Shown one piece after another: positions 26,904 through 35,987 of a stretch of 64,000 bases of DNA. Below the pieces are notes generated by a model, which saw nothing but the letters and a program-made list of their open reading frames with translations, did not search any database and was not told the DNA's origin. Within the stretch, counting starts at the first letter, position 1. Each line of letters begins with the position of its first letter. The position numbers and the translations under genes are program-made. The DNA lies in NCBI RefSeq assembly GCF_900156865.1, contig NZ_LT732529.1:4352870-4416869 (forward strand). Reading direction: 5' to 3'. The DNA comes from Litchfieldia sinesaloumensis. Its GTDB lineage: Bacteria > Bacillota > Bacilli > Bacillales > Bacillaceae_L.

Positions 26904-27155
26904 AGTTACTCACCCCAAAATTTGATGTGAACTCGTAGGCCAAAACCAGATTTATTTATAAATATCCTGAAAATAAGGAACCATTATAGATAGTTCTTTA
27001 TTTAGCTGGGGGCTCGCATGTACACACCACCTATAAAAAATAATTGTAAATGAATCTTTTCTTTAAACTATGTCTGACTATAGCGCATGCTACAAAATGA
27101 GTCAATCTATTAAACTAAATTGTAAAAAATACCTTTCAAGAAGGAGGCGATTCCA

Positions 27156-29570
27156 GTGTATTGGTTTCATCTGTTAATTATGTTGCCATTTATATTTGCT
27201 GTATTTGTTCCTATATTATATAAAAAGTTTTCCTTTCGCATACATACGGGCTGGTTCGTATTCATCGTACCACTCGTGGTATTCGCCTATCTACTTACAT
27301 TTATTCCCACAGTTGCAGATGGGAATACCATCATCTCTAGCTTACCTTGGATACCTGCCTATGATATTAATTTCTCAACCTATATCGACGGTTTAAGTTT
27401 GACGTTTGGTTTATTAATTTCTGGTATTGGTGCATTAGTTATCTTGTATTCCATCTTTTATTTATCAAAGGAACGTGAAGCACTTCATAATTTTTACGTG
27501 TATTTACTTTTATTCATGGGAGCAATGCTCGGTTTAGTTTTTTCTGATAACGTCTTTGTACTGTATGTATTCTGGGAAATCACAAGTGTGTCTTCCTTCT
27601 TATTAATTGCGTATTGGTATGAGCGTGAAAAATCACGTTATGGAGCACAAAAATCGATGCTAATTACGATTTTTGGAGGACTTGCAATGCTCGCAGGTCT
27701 CATTATGATTGCTAGTAGCTCGGGAACGTACAGTATACGTGAAATGCTTCTTAATGTAGAGGCAATCACTTCGAGTTCATTGTTCATTCCAGCCATGGTA
27801 TTGATTTTGCTGGGGGCTTTTACAAAGTCAGCGCAGTTCCCATTTAGCATATGGTTGCCAGATGCGATGGAAGCTCCTACTCCTATCAGTGCTTATTTGC
27901 ATTCAGCAACAATGGTTAAGGCGGGAATTTATTTAGTTGCTCGATTAACCCCTATTTTTGGAGGTACTTCTACATGGTTTTGGCTCGTTACAGGCGTCGG
28001 AATCATCACGTTGTTGTATGGATCTGTAAATGCAATTAGGCAGACTGATTTGAAAGCACTATTAGCATACTCAACAATCAGTCAGTTAGGTCTAATAATG
28101 AGCCTTTTGGGTCTAGGTTCTGCTGCTCTGTATTTTGATTTAGGGAATGAGACGACTATTTATGGTACAGCCGTCTTTGCAGCTATTTTTCATCTGGTCA
28201 ACCATTCTACCTTTAAAGGAAGCCTCTTCATGGTGGTCGGTATTATTGACCATGAAACAGGAACCCGTGATATACGTAGACTAGGTGGGTTAATGAGTCT
28301 GATGCCTGTTTCCTTTACACTTACTGTAATCGGGAGTTTTTCTATGGCAGGACTACCTCCATTTAATGGTTTTTTAAGTAAAGAAATGTTTTTTACGGCA
28401 GTTAATAATGCCTCAAGCATGAACTTCTTCCACATGGAGACAATTGGGATACTGATTCCTATTGTCGCCTGGATAGCCAGTGTATTTACGTTTATTTATA
28501 GTATGATACTCGTATTTAAGACGTTTAGAGGGAAGTATAAGCTTGACAATACCCGTGTTGTTCATGAAGCGCCAATTGGAATGTTGATTTCACCCATTAT
28601 ACTAGGAGCGCTTGTCATTATTGGTTTCTTTTTCCCGAATGTACTTGCGACCTATTTATTAAAGCCGGCGTTAACATCAATACTGCCGGTGCTTTCAGAG
28701 GCAGCTGTTTTAGAACTTAAAATATCAGCCTGGCATGGCTGGAATCTAGAACTTTGGATGACAGTTGGTGTTGTCGTACTTGGTACCATCCTATATCTCA
28801 ATTTAAGGAAATGGTATAAAGTCTATCAGTACTATCCACAGTCGTTAACAATAAACAATATATATAATCGTGCTCTTGATAAAATGGAGCAGTTTTCTGG
28901 AACAATTACAAACTCTTACATGACAGGGTTTATACGTGATTACCTCGTTTATATTTTTGGTTTCATGATTCTAGCTGTCGGTGGGGCCATTTGGTTACTC
29001 GATGGAATTTCATTTGACTCCCGTGATGACGCATTAGTCACCCCCTTTGAAATAGCAATAATGATTGTTGCTGTTGTAACTGCAGTCACGGTTCTTTTTG
29101 CGAGGACAAGAATTACAGCAATTGTTGCGGTAGGTGCACTTGGTTTCATAGTTGCATTTTTCTTTGTGATTTTCCGTGCGCCTGATTTAGCACTGACACA
29201 ATTAGTTGTGGAAACTGTAACGACGGCACTATTCTTATTGTGTTTTTATCACTTACCGCAATTACGCAAAGAAATTAGTCGAATTCCGTTCAAGTTAACC
29301 AATGCAATTATTGCTATTGGGGCAGGGAGTGTTGTCACAATCGTTGCTTTATCAGTGAATGGAAATCGCCTATTTGATTCGATATCCGATTACTATGAAA
29401 ATTCGTATGAACTAGCGGGAGCAAAAAATATAGTTAATGCAATTCTAGTGGACTTTCGTGGGATTGATACGATGTTGGAGATTCTTGTCTTGAGTATTGC
29501 AGGTCTGGGTGTTTATTCATTAATCAAGTTACGTTTAGCGAAGGAGGGTTCAGATGAAAGAGCCGAATGA
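27156..29570 (+). CDS. mrpA: Na+/H+ antiporter subunit A
   Basis: Largest subunit of the Mrp/Mnh cation/proton antiporter, 804 aa, normal for MrpA. The N-terminal ~500 residues resemble NADH dehydrogenase subunit 5, with EITSVSSFLLIAYW, PTPISAYLHSATMVKAGIYL and ALLAYSTISQLGLI. The C-terminal part adds MrpA-specific segments, including FARTRITAIVAVGALGFIVA and DLALTQLVVETVTTALFLL. It acts in the cytoplasmic membrane with MrpB-G for Na+ extrusion and alkaline pH homeostasis. The start is GTG 27156 with AAGGAGG 8 bases upstream. First gene of a tightly packed seven-gene operon. Confidence 0.96.
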   Translation: MYWFHLLIMLPFIFAVFVPILYKKFSFRIHTGWFVFIVPLVVFAYLLTFIPTVADGNTIISSLPWIPAYDINFSTYIDGLSLTFGLLISGIGALVILYSIFYLSKEREALHNFYVYLLLFMGAMLGLVFSDNVFVLYVFWEITSVSSFLLIAYWYEREKSRYGAQKSMLITIFGGLAMLAGLIMIASSSGTYSIREMLLNVEAITSSSLFIPAMVLILLGAFTKSAQFPFSIWLPDAMEAPTPISAYLHSATMVKAGIYLVARLTPIFGGTSTWFWLVTGVGIITLLYGSVNAIRQTDLKALLAYSTISQLGLIMSLLGLGSAALYFDLGNETTIYGTAVFAAIFHLVNHSTFKGSLFMVVGIIDHETGTRDIRRLGGLMSLMPVSFTLTVIGSFSMAGLPPFNGFLSKEMFFTAVNNASSMNFFHMETIGILIPIVAWIASVFTFIYSMILVFKTFRGKYKLDNTRVVHEAPIGMLISPIILGALVIIGFFFPNVLATYLLKPALTSILPVLSEAAVLELKISAWHGWNLELWMTVGVVVLGTILYLNLRKWYKVYQYYPQSLTINNIYNRALDKMEQFSGTITNSYMTGFIRDYLVYIFGFMILAVGGAIWLLDGISFDSRDDALVTPFEIAIMIVAVVTAVTVLFARTRITAIVAVGALGFIVAFFFVIFRAPDLALTQLVVETVTTALFLLCFYHLPQLRKEISRIPFKLTNAIIAIGAGSVVTIVALSVNGNRLFDSISDYYENSYELAGAKNIVNAILVDFRGIDTMLEILVLSIAGLGVYSLIKLRLAKEGSDERAE

Positions 29571-29979
29571 TGTCATTATACGAAGTGTCACAAAGGTTGC
29601 TGTCATTATTATCTTCACCTTTGCCATCAACTTGTTTATATCTGGTCACCATCATCCGGGCGGCGGTTTCATTGGAGGCTTAGCCTTCTCGGCGGGATTG
29701 GTTCTTCTGTTTCTTAGTTACGATATAGAAACGGTTCGAAAAAATTTACCGCTCGATTTTAAAGTAGTAGCTGCAATTGGTGTATTAATTGCTGTTGGTA
29801 CTGGAGTGGGCAGCCTGTTATTTGATGCTCCGTTTTTAACACAAACATTTGGGTATTTTGAGATTCCTGTTTTCGGAAAAACAGAACTGGCTACTGCGGT
29901 ATTATTTGATGTAGGTGTTGCTCTGGCAGTCATCGGGACATCGCTCACAATTATTATGAGTATAGGTGATGATCGATAA
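29554..29979 (+). CDS. mrpB: Na+/H+ antiporter subunit B
   Basis: A 141-aa subunit with four membrane segments. The family segment FISGHHHPGGGFIGGLAFSAG is clear at about residues 28-48. It overlaps the end of mrpA by 17 bases, and GGAGGG lies before the ATG within mrpA. Its stop overlaps mrpC in TAATG. Membrane part of the Mrp complex. Confidence 0.95.
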   Translation: MKEPNDVIIRSVTKVAVIIIFTFAINLFISGHHHPGGGFIGGLAFSAGLVLLFLSYDIETVRKNLPLDFKVVAAIGVLIAVGTGVGSLLFDAPFLTQTFGYFEIPVFGKTELATAVLFDVGVALAVIGTSLTIIMSIGDDR

Positions 29980-30317
29980 TGGAAACATTAATGTCTATTC
30001 TTGTAGGAATCCTATTTGCAATTGGGATTTATCTCATATTAACGAAAACTCTATTACGAATCATTCTAGGAACCTCTGTACTCGGCCATAGTGTGAACCT
30101 GCTTATTATTACCATGGGGGGGCTTGAAAAAGGGGGACCTCCCTTATTAGGATTAAAGGGTTTATCCTATGTAGATTCATTACCACAGGCGCTGCTGTTA
30201 ACAGCGATTGTAATTAACTTTGCGACAACGGCATTATTTTTAGTGCTAAGTTACCGTGCATATAAGGTCTTAGGCACGGACGATACTCAGGCATTGAGAG
30301 GTAAAAGCGATGGGTAA
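29979..30317 (+). CDS. mrpC: Na+/H+ antiporter subunit C
   Basis: A 112-aa subunit homologous to NuoK, with three hydrophobic segments. LGTSVLGHSVNLLIITMGG and DSLPQALLLTAIVINFATTALFL-type segments are visible; the second contains the PQALxLTAIVI motif of NuoK-like proteins. Overlaps mrpB by one base and mrpD by eight. Confidence 0.95.
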   Translation: METLMSILVGILFAIGIYLILTKTLLRIILGTSVLGHSVNLLIITMGGLEKGGPPLLGLKGLSYVDSLPQALLLTAIVINFATTALFLVLSYRAYKVLGTDDTQALRGKSDG

Positions 30318-31800
30318 TTTAGTTATATTTCCAATCATTATCCCGATTATTCTTGGGATGATCATGGTTATTTTTCGAAAAAATATAAGGCTGCAAAAAG
30401 TACTTAGCATAGCGGCAGTTCTGAGTATATTTGTGGTTTCTTTGGTACTTATGCACCGAATTAAAATAGAAGGGATTCAAGTTCTTCAATTGGGGGGCTG
30501 GGAAGCACCTTTTGGTGTAAGTATGGTTGCCGATATGTTAGCGGCCATATTAGTGATGGTAACAAGTGTCGTTACGTTTTGTTGTCTACTATATGCCTTT
30601 AATAGTATTGGGAAGGATAGGGAGTCATTTTATTTTTATCCACTTGTCCTGTTTTTAATTACGGGTGTTAATGGTTCCTTCTTAACTGGGGATATTTTTA
30701 ATTTGTTCGTCTGTTTTGAAGTAATGCTTGTATCATCCTATGTCTTGATTTCACTTGGCGGAACGAAAATACAGCTTAGGGAATCAATCAAGTATATTTT
30801 GGTAAATCTTATTTCTTCCTTCCTATTTTTAGTGGCAATTGCGTATTTATATGCGATGACTGGGACATTGAACCTTGCTCATCTGTCTGTCCGTATTGCT
30901 GAAGTTGGTCAGGATGCTGTCATGACAACAGTAGCAATTTTATTCTTAATTGTATTTAGCTTAAAGGCAGGTTTATTTTTATTTTATTGGTTGCCAGGAT
31001 CATATAGTGCACCACCCACGGCAATTGCAGCTATTTTTGCAGCACTATTAACAAAGGTTGGTATCTATTCGATTATGCGCGTATTCACGCTTGTGTTTTA
31101 CCATGAACCAGAGGTAACGCATTTATTAATCGGAATCTTAGCAGCAGCTACAATGCTTCTAGGATCAATTGGTGCCGTGGCGTTCTGGGATATAAAAAGA
31201 ATTATTACTTACAACGTGGTCGTGGGGATTGGATTTGTAATTGCGGGGATTGCCTCGTTTAACGAAGCAGGTATTACAGGTTCTATCTATTATTTAATCC
31301 ACGATATGGTCGTAAAAGGACTTCTCTTTCTTTTAGGTGGAACCATTATTTATCTTACAGGTACAAGTAATATAAGAGAATTCAGTGGACTCATGAGGCT
31401 GCATCCTAAATTCGGTTGGATGTTTTTTATAGCAGGTCTCTCACTAGCTGGATTACCACCCCTAAGTGGCTTTTTAGGGAAAATATTTATCACTGAGGGT
31501 ACATTCGATTCCGGTTATTTATGGCTAGGTGGCATTGGTTTGTTCACGAGTTTACTGGTGCTCTTCTCGATTATGAAAATCTTTATGAATGGATTTTGGG
31601 GTTATACAGATGTACCAGAAGATACTGAAACCAAATCATTAAAAGGTTTACTATTACCTATGGGAATTCTAACTGCCTTAATGTTTGCACTCGGGCTGGG
31701 ATCGCAGGGAATTAGTGAATATGTGGATATTGCGGTTGAGGTTATTCTGGATCCTACCATTTATATCGAGGCTGTTTTAGGAAGTACCTTTATAGATTAA
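30310..31800 (+). CDS. mrpD: Na+/H+ antiporter subunit D
   Basis: A 496-aa NuoN/NuoM-type proton-channel subunit with 13-14 membrane segments. Conserved pieces include FEVMLVSSYVLISLGG with the key Glu, LFYWLPGSYSAPPTAIAAIF and NVVVGIGFVIAGIA. Length is normal. A 69-base gap to mrpE follows, the widest in the operon, without a clear promoter or terminator. Confidence 0.96.
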   Translation: MGNLVIFPIIIPIILGMIMVIFRKNIRLQKVLSIAAVLSIFVVSLVLMHRIKIEGIQVLQLGGWEAPFGVSMVADMLAAILVMVTSVVTFCCLLYAFNSIGKDRESFYFYPLVLFLITGVNGSFLTGDIFNLFVCFEVMLVSSYVLISLGGTKIQLRESIKYILVNLISSFLFLVAIAYLYAMTGTLNLAHLSVRIAEVGQDAVMTTVAILFLIVFSLKAGLFLFYWLPGSYSAPPTAIAAIFAALLTKVGIYSIMRVFTLVFYHEPEVTHLLIGILAAATMLLGSIGAVAFWDIKRIITYNVVVGIGFVIAGIASFNEAGITGSIYYLIHDMVVKGLLFLLGGTIIYLTGTSNIREFSGLMRLHPKFGWMFFIAGLSLAGLPPLSGFLGKIFITEGTFDSGYLWLGGIGLFTSLLVLFSIMKIFMNGFWGYTDVPEDTETKSLKGLLLPMGILTALMFALGLGSQGISEYVDIAVEVILDPTIYIEAVLGSTFID

Positions 31801-31869
31801 GTGTAAAAGTTTACTTATGTGATACAGAAAAAATACCGAGGTTGCGTATAGTAGAAAGGGGTGGTTTCA

Positions 31870-32349
31870 ATGCCCATGCAGGTTCTAATCAATTTATTAA
31901 TCGGATTTATCTGGATGTTCCTACAAGATAGCTGGTCTGTTTTAACTTTTTTTAGTGGTTATTTATTTGGTTTAATCGTGCTATTTATCTTGCGTAGGTA
32001 TTTCCCGCATAAATTTTATGTAGTGACATTACTTGCTATTTTAAAGTTATTTATTGTTTTTATCCATGAATTATTTACTTCAAGTGTGCTAGTAGTCAAG
32101 CAGGTTATGCGTCCTAAAATCAATATCACACCAGGTATATTTACCTTAGAGACAGAACTGGAAGGTGACCTTGAAATAACCTTACTTGCGATGTTATTAA
32201 CATTAACTCCGGGTTCGGTAGTTGTTGAAGTTTCGCATGATCAGAAAAGGTTCTATATCCATGCCATGGATATTCCAGAATCAAGTGATGCCGTGCTGCG
32301 CTCAACAGCGAAATTTGAAGAGGCAATAAAGAAGGTGACACGAAAATGA
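31870..32349 (+). CDS. mrpE: Na+/H+ antiporter subunit E
   Basis: A 159-aa subunit with two to three N-terminal membrane segments and a soluble C-terminal part containing LLAMLLTLTPGSVVVEVS, the family hallmark. ATG 31870 is chosen over the GTG at 31861 because AAAGGGG lies 8 bases before it and the length then matches MrpE. Overlaps mrpF by four bases. Confidence 0.94.
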   Translation: MPMQVLINLLIGFIWMFLQDSWSVLTFFSGYLFGLIVLFILRRYFPHKFYVVTLLAILKLFIVFIHELFTSSVLVVKQVMRPKINITPGIFTLETELEGDLEITLLAMLLTLTPGSVVVEVSHDQKRFYIHAMDIPESSDAVLRSTAKFEEAIKKVTRK

Positions 32350-32624
32350 TAAAGACAATTTTACTTATTTCGTTGGGGTTTCTAACTTTCGCTATTTTTG
32401 CGACAATCTATCGTTTAGTAAAAGGACCATCTGCCTCTGATCGAATTCAGGCTCTTGATGTATTAGGGATTAATATTATCTCAGCAGTTGCTATTTTTTC
32501 TGTGTTCTTAAAGAACACCGGATTTTTTGAGGTTATTTTATTAATTGGAATTCTATCTTTCATTGGAACGATTGCCTTTGCAAGGTTTATTGAAAGGGGT
32601 GTTGTTATTGAGCGGCGTAAGTAA
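32346..32624 (+). CDS. mrpF: Na+/H+ antiporter subunit F
   Basis: A 92-aa subunit with three membrane segments. Family motif RLVKGPSASDRIQALDVLGIN at residues ~22-42. ATG overlaps the mrpE stop. Sits between mrpE and mrpG in the standard Mrp order; overlaps mrpG by 17 bases. Confidence 0.95.
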   Translation: MIKTILLISLGFLTFAIFATIYRLVKGPSASDRIQALDVLGINIISAVAIFSVFLKNTGFFEVILLIGILSFIGTIAFARFIERGVVIERRK

Positions 32625-33030
32625 CCCAGTTGAGGCAATTGAAGTCTTTGCGGTTTTATCTATATTAGTGGGAGCTATCTTTAGTTTCTTTTGTGCAGTG
32701 GGGTTAATTCGGTTACCAGATGTATATTCTCGTACACATGCAGGATCAAAAGCATCTACAATGGGAGTCCTTTTTATATTAGTAGGAACCTTTTTATTCT
32801 TCATAATGGAAGGTACTTTTAGCATTCGCTTATTTCTAGGAATCTTCTTCGTATTCCTTACCGCCCCAGTCGCAGCACACGCCATCGCTCGTTCCGCCTA
32901 TCGAGCTAAAGTTCCTCTCGCCGAACAAAGTGTAAAAGACGATTTAAAAGGAGTCTTTGAGGGGGAACACGAGGAGGAACACGGGGACGGTTCTGGTGTT
33001 TCAAGTGACGAGGTTTCGAGTAAGATGTGA
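32608..33030 (+). CDS. mrpG: Na+/H+ antiporter subunit G
   Basis: A 140-aa subunit with three membrane segments and the family motif GLIRLPDVYSRTHAGSKAST. The start is probably TTG 32608, with GAAAGGGG 8 bases upstream inside mrpF; no ATG or GTG fits as well. The C-terminus carries an acidic, His-containing tail (FEGEHEEEHGDGSG, about 30 residues) that makes it longer than the ~124 aa I recall for B. subtilis MrpG. Last gene of the operon. Whether the tail has a role in cation sensing is unknown. Confidence 0.92.
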   Translation: MSGVSNPVEAIEVFAVLSILVGAIFSFFCAVGLIRLPDVYSRTHAGSKASTMGVLFILVGTFLFFIMEGTFSIRLFLGIFFVFLTAPVAAHAIARSAYRAKVPLAEQSVKDDLKGVFEGEHEEEHGDGSGVSSDEVSSKM

Positions 33031-33117
33031 TGAAGGACCAAATCAAAATAACAATGGTGCGGTAAAGTCCTTCAAGAGCCTTTAAATTGGAACTGATTAA
33101 ACTTTTATGTACTTTAC

Positions 33118-33146
33118 AAAAGGAAACTCACTGAGAGTTTCCTTTT
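33118..33146. terminator. Bidirectional terminator
   Basis: AAAAGGAAACTC pairs perfectly with GAGTTTCCTTTT around ACTGA. It ends the mrp operon (88 bases past mrpG) and, on the minus strand, overlaps the stop codon of the small gene at 33128. Confidence 0.9.
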
Positions 33147-33334
33147 GCATTATTCTGGTGCTTAAGAATAACCTGATACGCATCTTCTGCACTTAACTGA
33201 GCTTTTTCAGCATCCGATTTCGAGATTTCGATGGTTGTTATGTTAACAACAAGTTCCCCCTTATCATATGTCAGATAGAAATGACCTTTCGAATCATATA
33301 TTTCAATCCCATAGTCTGAAAATATTTGTTTCAT
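33128..33334 (-). CDS. Small unknown protein
   Basis: A 68-aa soluble protein I do not recognise. It has a short strand-rich N-terminus (IEIYDSKGHFYLTYDKGELVV) and a charged helical C-terminus (SAEDAYQVILKHQ). ATG 33334 is chosen because AAAGGAG lies 6 bases upstream; a longer in-frame reading to 33427 has no such site and overlaps the preceding gene. It follows another unknown gene by 58 bases and is probably co-transcribed. Confidence 0.65.
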   Translation of the reverse strand: MKQIFSDYGIEIYDSKGHFYLTYDKGELVVNITTIEISKSDAEKAQLSAEDAYQVILKHQNNAKGNSQ

Positions 33335-33392
33335 CTCGTGCTCCTTTCTTAAAAGTAAAGTCAGTCTAATTAAAGAAAGACGAGAAGAGGGA

Positions 33393-34001
33393 CTATTTAA
33401 TAAATAATTCAATGTCCTCATCCTCAAAATTCTCGTCTAAAAGATTTTGTTTGATGAGCTTAATTTCAAGTTCTTTCAAGACAGTTAAGGAATATGTTAA
33501 TCGATACATGACAAATAGACCTCTTTCACTACTTAATGGTATTGTTGTAAAGCTTTTTTTGTTGCTTGAATTAATATAACTGATTACCATTTTATTACTA
33601 CTATCAACCTCATAGCAGATGGTCTGTGGTTGTATCGTGTTAAAACTTGAGTAGCTGATAGGGACACCAAGTTTTAGAAAATAGTCAGTTAGCTCATTAA
33701 CATTTTTAAAATCGTGGACAGGGTTATCAGCAGGGAAAATAGTAGGAAAATAGAATTTCTTAAGCAGTTTGATCAAGAAATATTTGGTAGCCTTTGCTTC
33801 ATTAGTAAACGTTATGATGTTCTCTTTGTCTGAATTAGGCTGTCTTTCAAAGTTAATTTCGGCATACTCATATGCACCATTGTTAAACTCAAGTTGAGCA
33901 TAATTTTCATATAATGACCTATTTTCCTTCAAAATTTGATGATCAAAAAGAATATCAATACCTACATATTTGCATATTTGTATTAGTTGGTTTTTGTCCA
34001 T
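33393..34001 (-). CDS. Unknown soluble protein
   Basis: A 202-aa protein without membrane segments, signal peptide or recognised domain. It is rich in Asn, Lys, Phe and Tyr and more AT-rich than its neighbours, which may mean horizontal acquisition. The central part (AKATKYFLIKLLKKFYFPTI) is basic; the C-terminus is acidic (DENFEDEDIELF). ATG 34001 has AAAAGGA at 8 bases; the ATG at 34010 lies too close. Probably one transcription unit with the small gene downstream. Confidence 0.6.
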   Translation of the reverse strand: MDKNQLIQICKYVGIDILFDHQILKENRSLYENYAQLEFNNGAYEYAEINFERQPNSDKENIITFTNEAKATKYFLIKLLKKFYFPTIFPADNPVHDFKNVNELTDYFLKLGVPISYSSFNTIQPQTICYEVDSSNKMVISYINSSNKKSFTTIPLSSERGLFVMYRLTYSLTVLKELEIKLIKQNLLDENFEDEDIELFIK

Positions 34002-34210
34002 ATGCTTCATTCCTTTTTTTATCTGATATAACCTTTATGGTAACATTATACAGTTTAGGGGCGGGGAAAAGCAGCTAATAAAGTAGTGGGAGAATGGGCA
34101 TGTTTATCATGTTTATATCCATTTTTTGTACCAAATCATCAAATAGTACACATTATTTAATTTCCGGTCATAAAATGTATAAAAGACTGGGAAAGTTGTG
34201 ATATGAATTT

Positions 34211-34747
34211 ATGAGAAACAATTCAAACAATCACTACTTATTTAAAAATCTAATGGAAAAACGGATGTCATTTGAACGTGTTTTCGAACATATAAAAGAG
34301 TTCATGCGTTCTCAACCTAATGGGAGATTCAGGCTTATCATAGGTACAGATTCTCAAGTGCATCCAAGGCAAACCACCTTTATTACAGGGGTTGTCATAC
34401 TTAATGAAGGAAAAGGTGTGTGGGCTTGTATCCGAAAAGTGGTTGTTCCAAGGAGAATGAATCATTTGCATGAGCGTATATCTTATGAGTTATCATTATC
34501 GGAGGAAGTTGTTTCATTATTTACTGAAGAGAAGAAAAATCAACTCATTGATATTGTGTTACCACATATTTACGATGGTGCCTCATTTACAATGGAGGGG
34601 CATATTGACATCGGAGCAGGAAAAAGAAACAAGACACGTGAATTTGTGAAGGAAATGGTCACACGCATGGAAGCAATCGGCGTAGAACCGAAAATTAAAC
34701 CAAATGCATTCGTGGCCTCAAGCTACGCAAACCGTTATACTAAATAA
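34211..34747 (+). CDS. YkuK-type RNase H-like protein
   Basis: A 178-aa cytoplasmic protein matching the YkuK (DUF458) family of Bacillus. The conserved segment FRLIIGTDSQVHPRQTTFITGVVI (residues ~40-63) carries the Asp expected in an RNase H-like fold; GHIDIGAGKRNKTREFVKEMV and the C-terminal PNAFVASSYANRYTK are also typical. Function is not established. The start at 34211 has a weak ribosome site; the in-frame ATG at 34253 is an alternative but would cut part of the usual N-terminus. Confidence 0.85.
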   Translation: MRNNSNNHYLFKNLMEKRMSFERVFEHIKEFMRSQPNGRFRLIIGTDSQVHPRQTTFITGVVILNEGKGVWACIRKVVVPRRMNHLHERISYELSLSEEVVSLFTEEKKNQLIDIVLPHIYDGASFTMEGHIDIGAGKRNKTREFVKEMVTRMEAIGVEPKIKPNAFVASSYANRYTK

Positions 34748-34781
34748 TTAGTATAGCAAACTACCAATATTAGTTTTCAAT

Positions 34782-34837
34782 CGGTGCCTGGAGCCTAGTA
34801 AATTCGTACACTCACTGGAATTAGGCGCCGTTTTTTT
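34782..34837 (+). terminator. Terminator after the ykuK-like gene
   Basis: CGGTGCCT pairs with AGGCGCCG (one G-T pair) across a long, partly paired loop, followed by seven T residues. Placed just before repeat array B. Confidence 0.75.
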
Positions 34838-34844
34838 GTGGGAA

Positions 34845-35010
34845 TGAAGCGAAGAGGAGAAGTGGCGGCGAATCCTCTTCATAAGCGGTATGAAGGGGAA
34901 AAGTCGACAGGATGCAGCAGTGAATCCTCTTCATAAGCGGAGTGATGAGGAGAAACAGCAAGAAGAATGTTCGAATTCCTTTTCATTAACGCAAAAATAA
35001 ACCAAGAAAC
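34845..35010. repeat. 52-bp repeat array, short version (locus B)
   Basis: About two and a half units with CTTCATAAGCGG starting at 34877 and 34929, exactly 52 bases apart, and a degenerate TTTCATTAACGC at 34981, again 52 later. A partial half unit (GAATGAAGCGAAGAGGAGAAG) precedes. The conserved part, ATCCTCTTCATAAGCGG... then ATGAAGGGGAAAA, matches the type seen at loci A (units 7-11) and C, in the same orientation. It lies between the convergent ykuK- and yvbH-like genes. This accounts for most of the 325-base gap. Confidence 0.8.
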
Positions 35011-35072
35011 AAAAACGCATCCACAAAGTCACTGAATCCCGACTTTATGGATGCTAATCATTATCAAACATA

Positions 35073-35687
35073 TTAGTTGTTTATATACTTTTCAAATACA
35101 TCTCCGAAATCTTTTAGATGGTATTGATCTCGTGCTGACGAAAGCCAGGAGAAACCATACTCGGTTAATTGCTTGTATTCTTCGGCAAGTTGAACTTCGG
35201 ATAACCTTGAATTGTGCAAGACTGAAGCTGCTTTATCGAGGCTATTGACCGCCATATCGTACATGATGCTATTTTCATGAATAATTTCAGAAATATAAAC
35301 GAGTGCTTTATATAAATCATTCAATTTATCAATCTGTTTTTTATCCACATCAATACTGTAAGATTGATTTCCTAGGCTGAATTTAATTTCAATATCTAAG
35401 TCGACTCTACCAGCTGTTTCAAGAAACACATTTGATATTTTGTACTGTGAATATGGATAACGCTTTAGCATTCTTTTTGAAGAAACAGCATTTGCGCCGT
35501 CAACATGGATGAAAGCAATGTTTGTGAAGCAATATTCATCAGCCTTTGTCTTTATTAAAAAGTAAATCTTTTCATTGTCCTCATGTCTTATGTAATCATC
35601 TGCATCTGTTTTATCATAGTCCTCAGGACCAATAATTTTTCCGATATCCGATAAACCTAACGCGTCTGCTGCGAACTTTTTTAACAA
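35073..35687 (-). CDS. YvbH-like PH-domain protein
   Basis: A 204-aa soluble protein. MLKKFAADALGLSDIGKII and the downstream GPEDYDKTDADDYIRHEDNEKIYFLI segment identify the YvbH family: a bacterial PH-like domain (residues ~1-125) followed by a helical YvbH extension (~140-200). Function unknown; such PH domains often act at membranes or as adaptors. The start is TTG, with AGGGGAA at suitable spacing; the upstream ATG is in another frame. Bases 35688-35987 upstream hold only the candidate cre site described separately. Confidence 0.82.
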   Translation of the reverse strand: MLKKFAADALGLSDIGKIIGPEDYDKTDADDYIRHEDNEKIYFLIKTKADEYCFTNIAFIHVDGANAVSSKRMLKRYPYSQYKISNVFLETAGRVDLDIEIKFSLGNQSYSIDVDKKQIDKLNDLYKALVYISEIIHENSIMYDMAVNSLDKAASVLHNSRLSEVQLAEEYKQLTEYGFSWLSSARDQYHLKDFGDVFEKYINN

Positions 35688-35887
35688 CTTTCATTTCCCC
35701 TTTCTAACTTAGACGATAAACTCCAAACTTATTATATCGCGTTTGTCAGGTGAGTATAACCAAAAATATCTAGAATTCTTTGAAGCTTACCTTAAGAAAT
35801 CACAACACATCGAAAGTTATGACATGGAAATCAATATAGATCACTGCTAACATTTATAGAAAAGAAAGTAATTTTAAGTCTACAAAA

Positions 35888-35902
35888 ATGAAAACGAATT
35901 CA
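35888..35902 (+). promoter_or_regulatory. Candidate cre (CcpA) site
   Basis: ATGAAAACGAATTCA matches the Bacillus cre consensus WTGNAANCGNWNNCW at every fixed position. It lies 85 bases upstream of the oxidoreductase ATG, where it could give carbon catabolite repression. No unmistakable -35/-10 pair is visible nearby, so the distance to the start site is unknown. Confidence 0.5.
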
Positions 35903-35987
35903 AAGCAACTCTATCAATCTCATCCAACATTGAACGAATATGAATAACTGAGAAAAATTTTGTTACTGATAGGGAAAGGAGAAAGAA

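Noticed and set aside
26904-27155. Riboswitch in the usp-mrp divergent region
   Set aside because: I found no conserved core of a known riboswitch; only scattered short pairings in AT-rich sequence.
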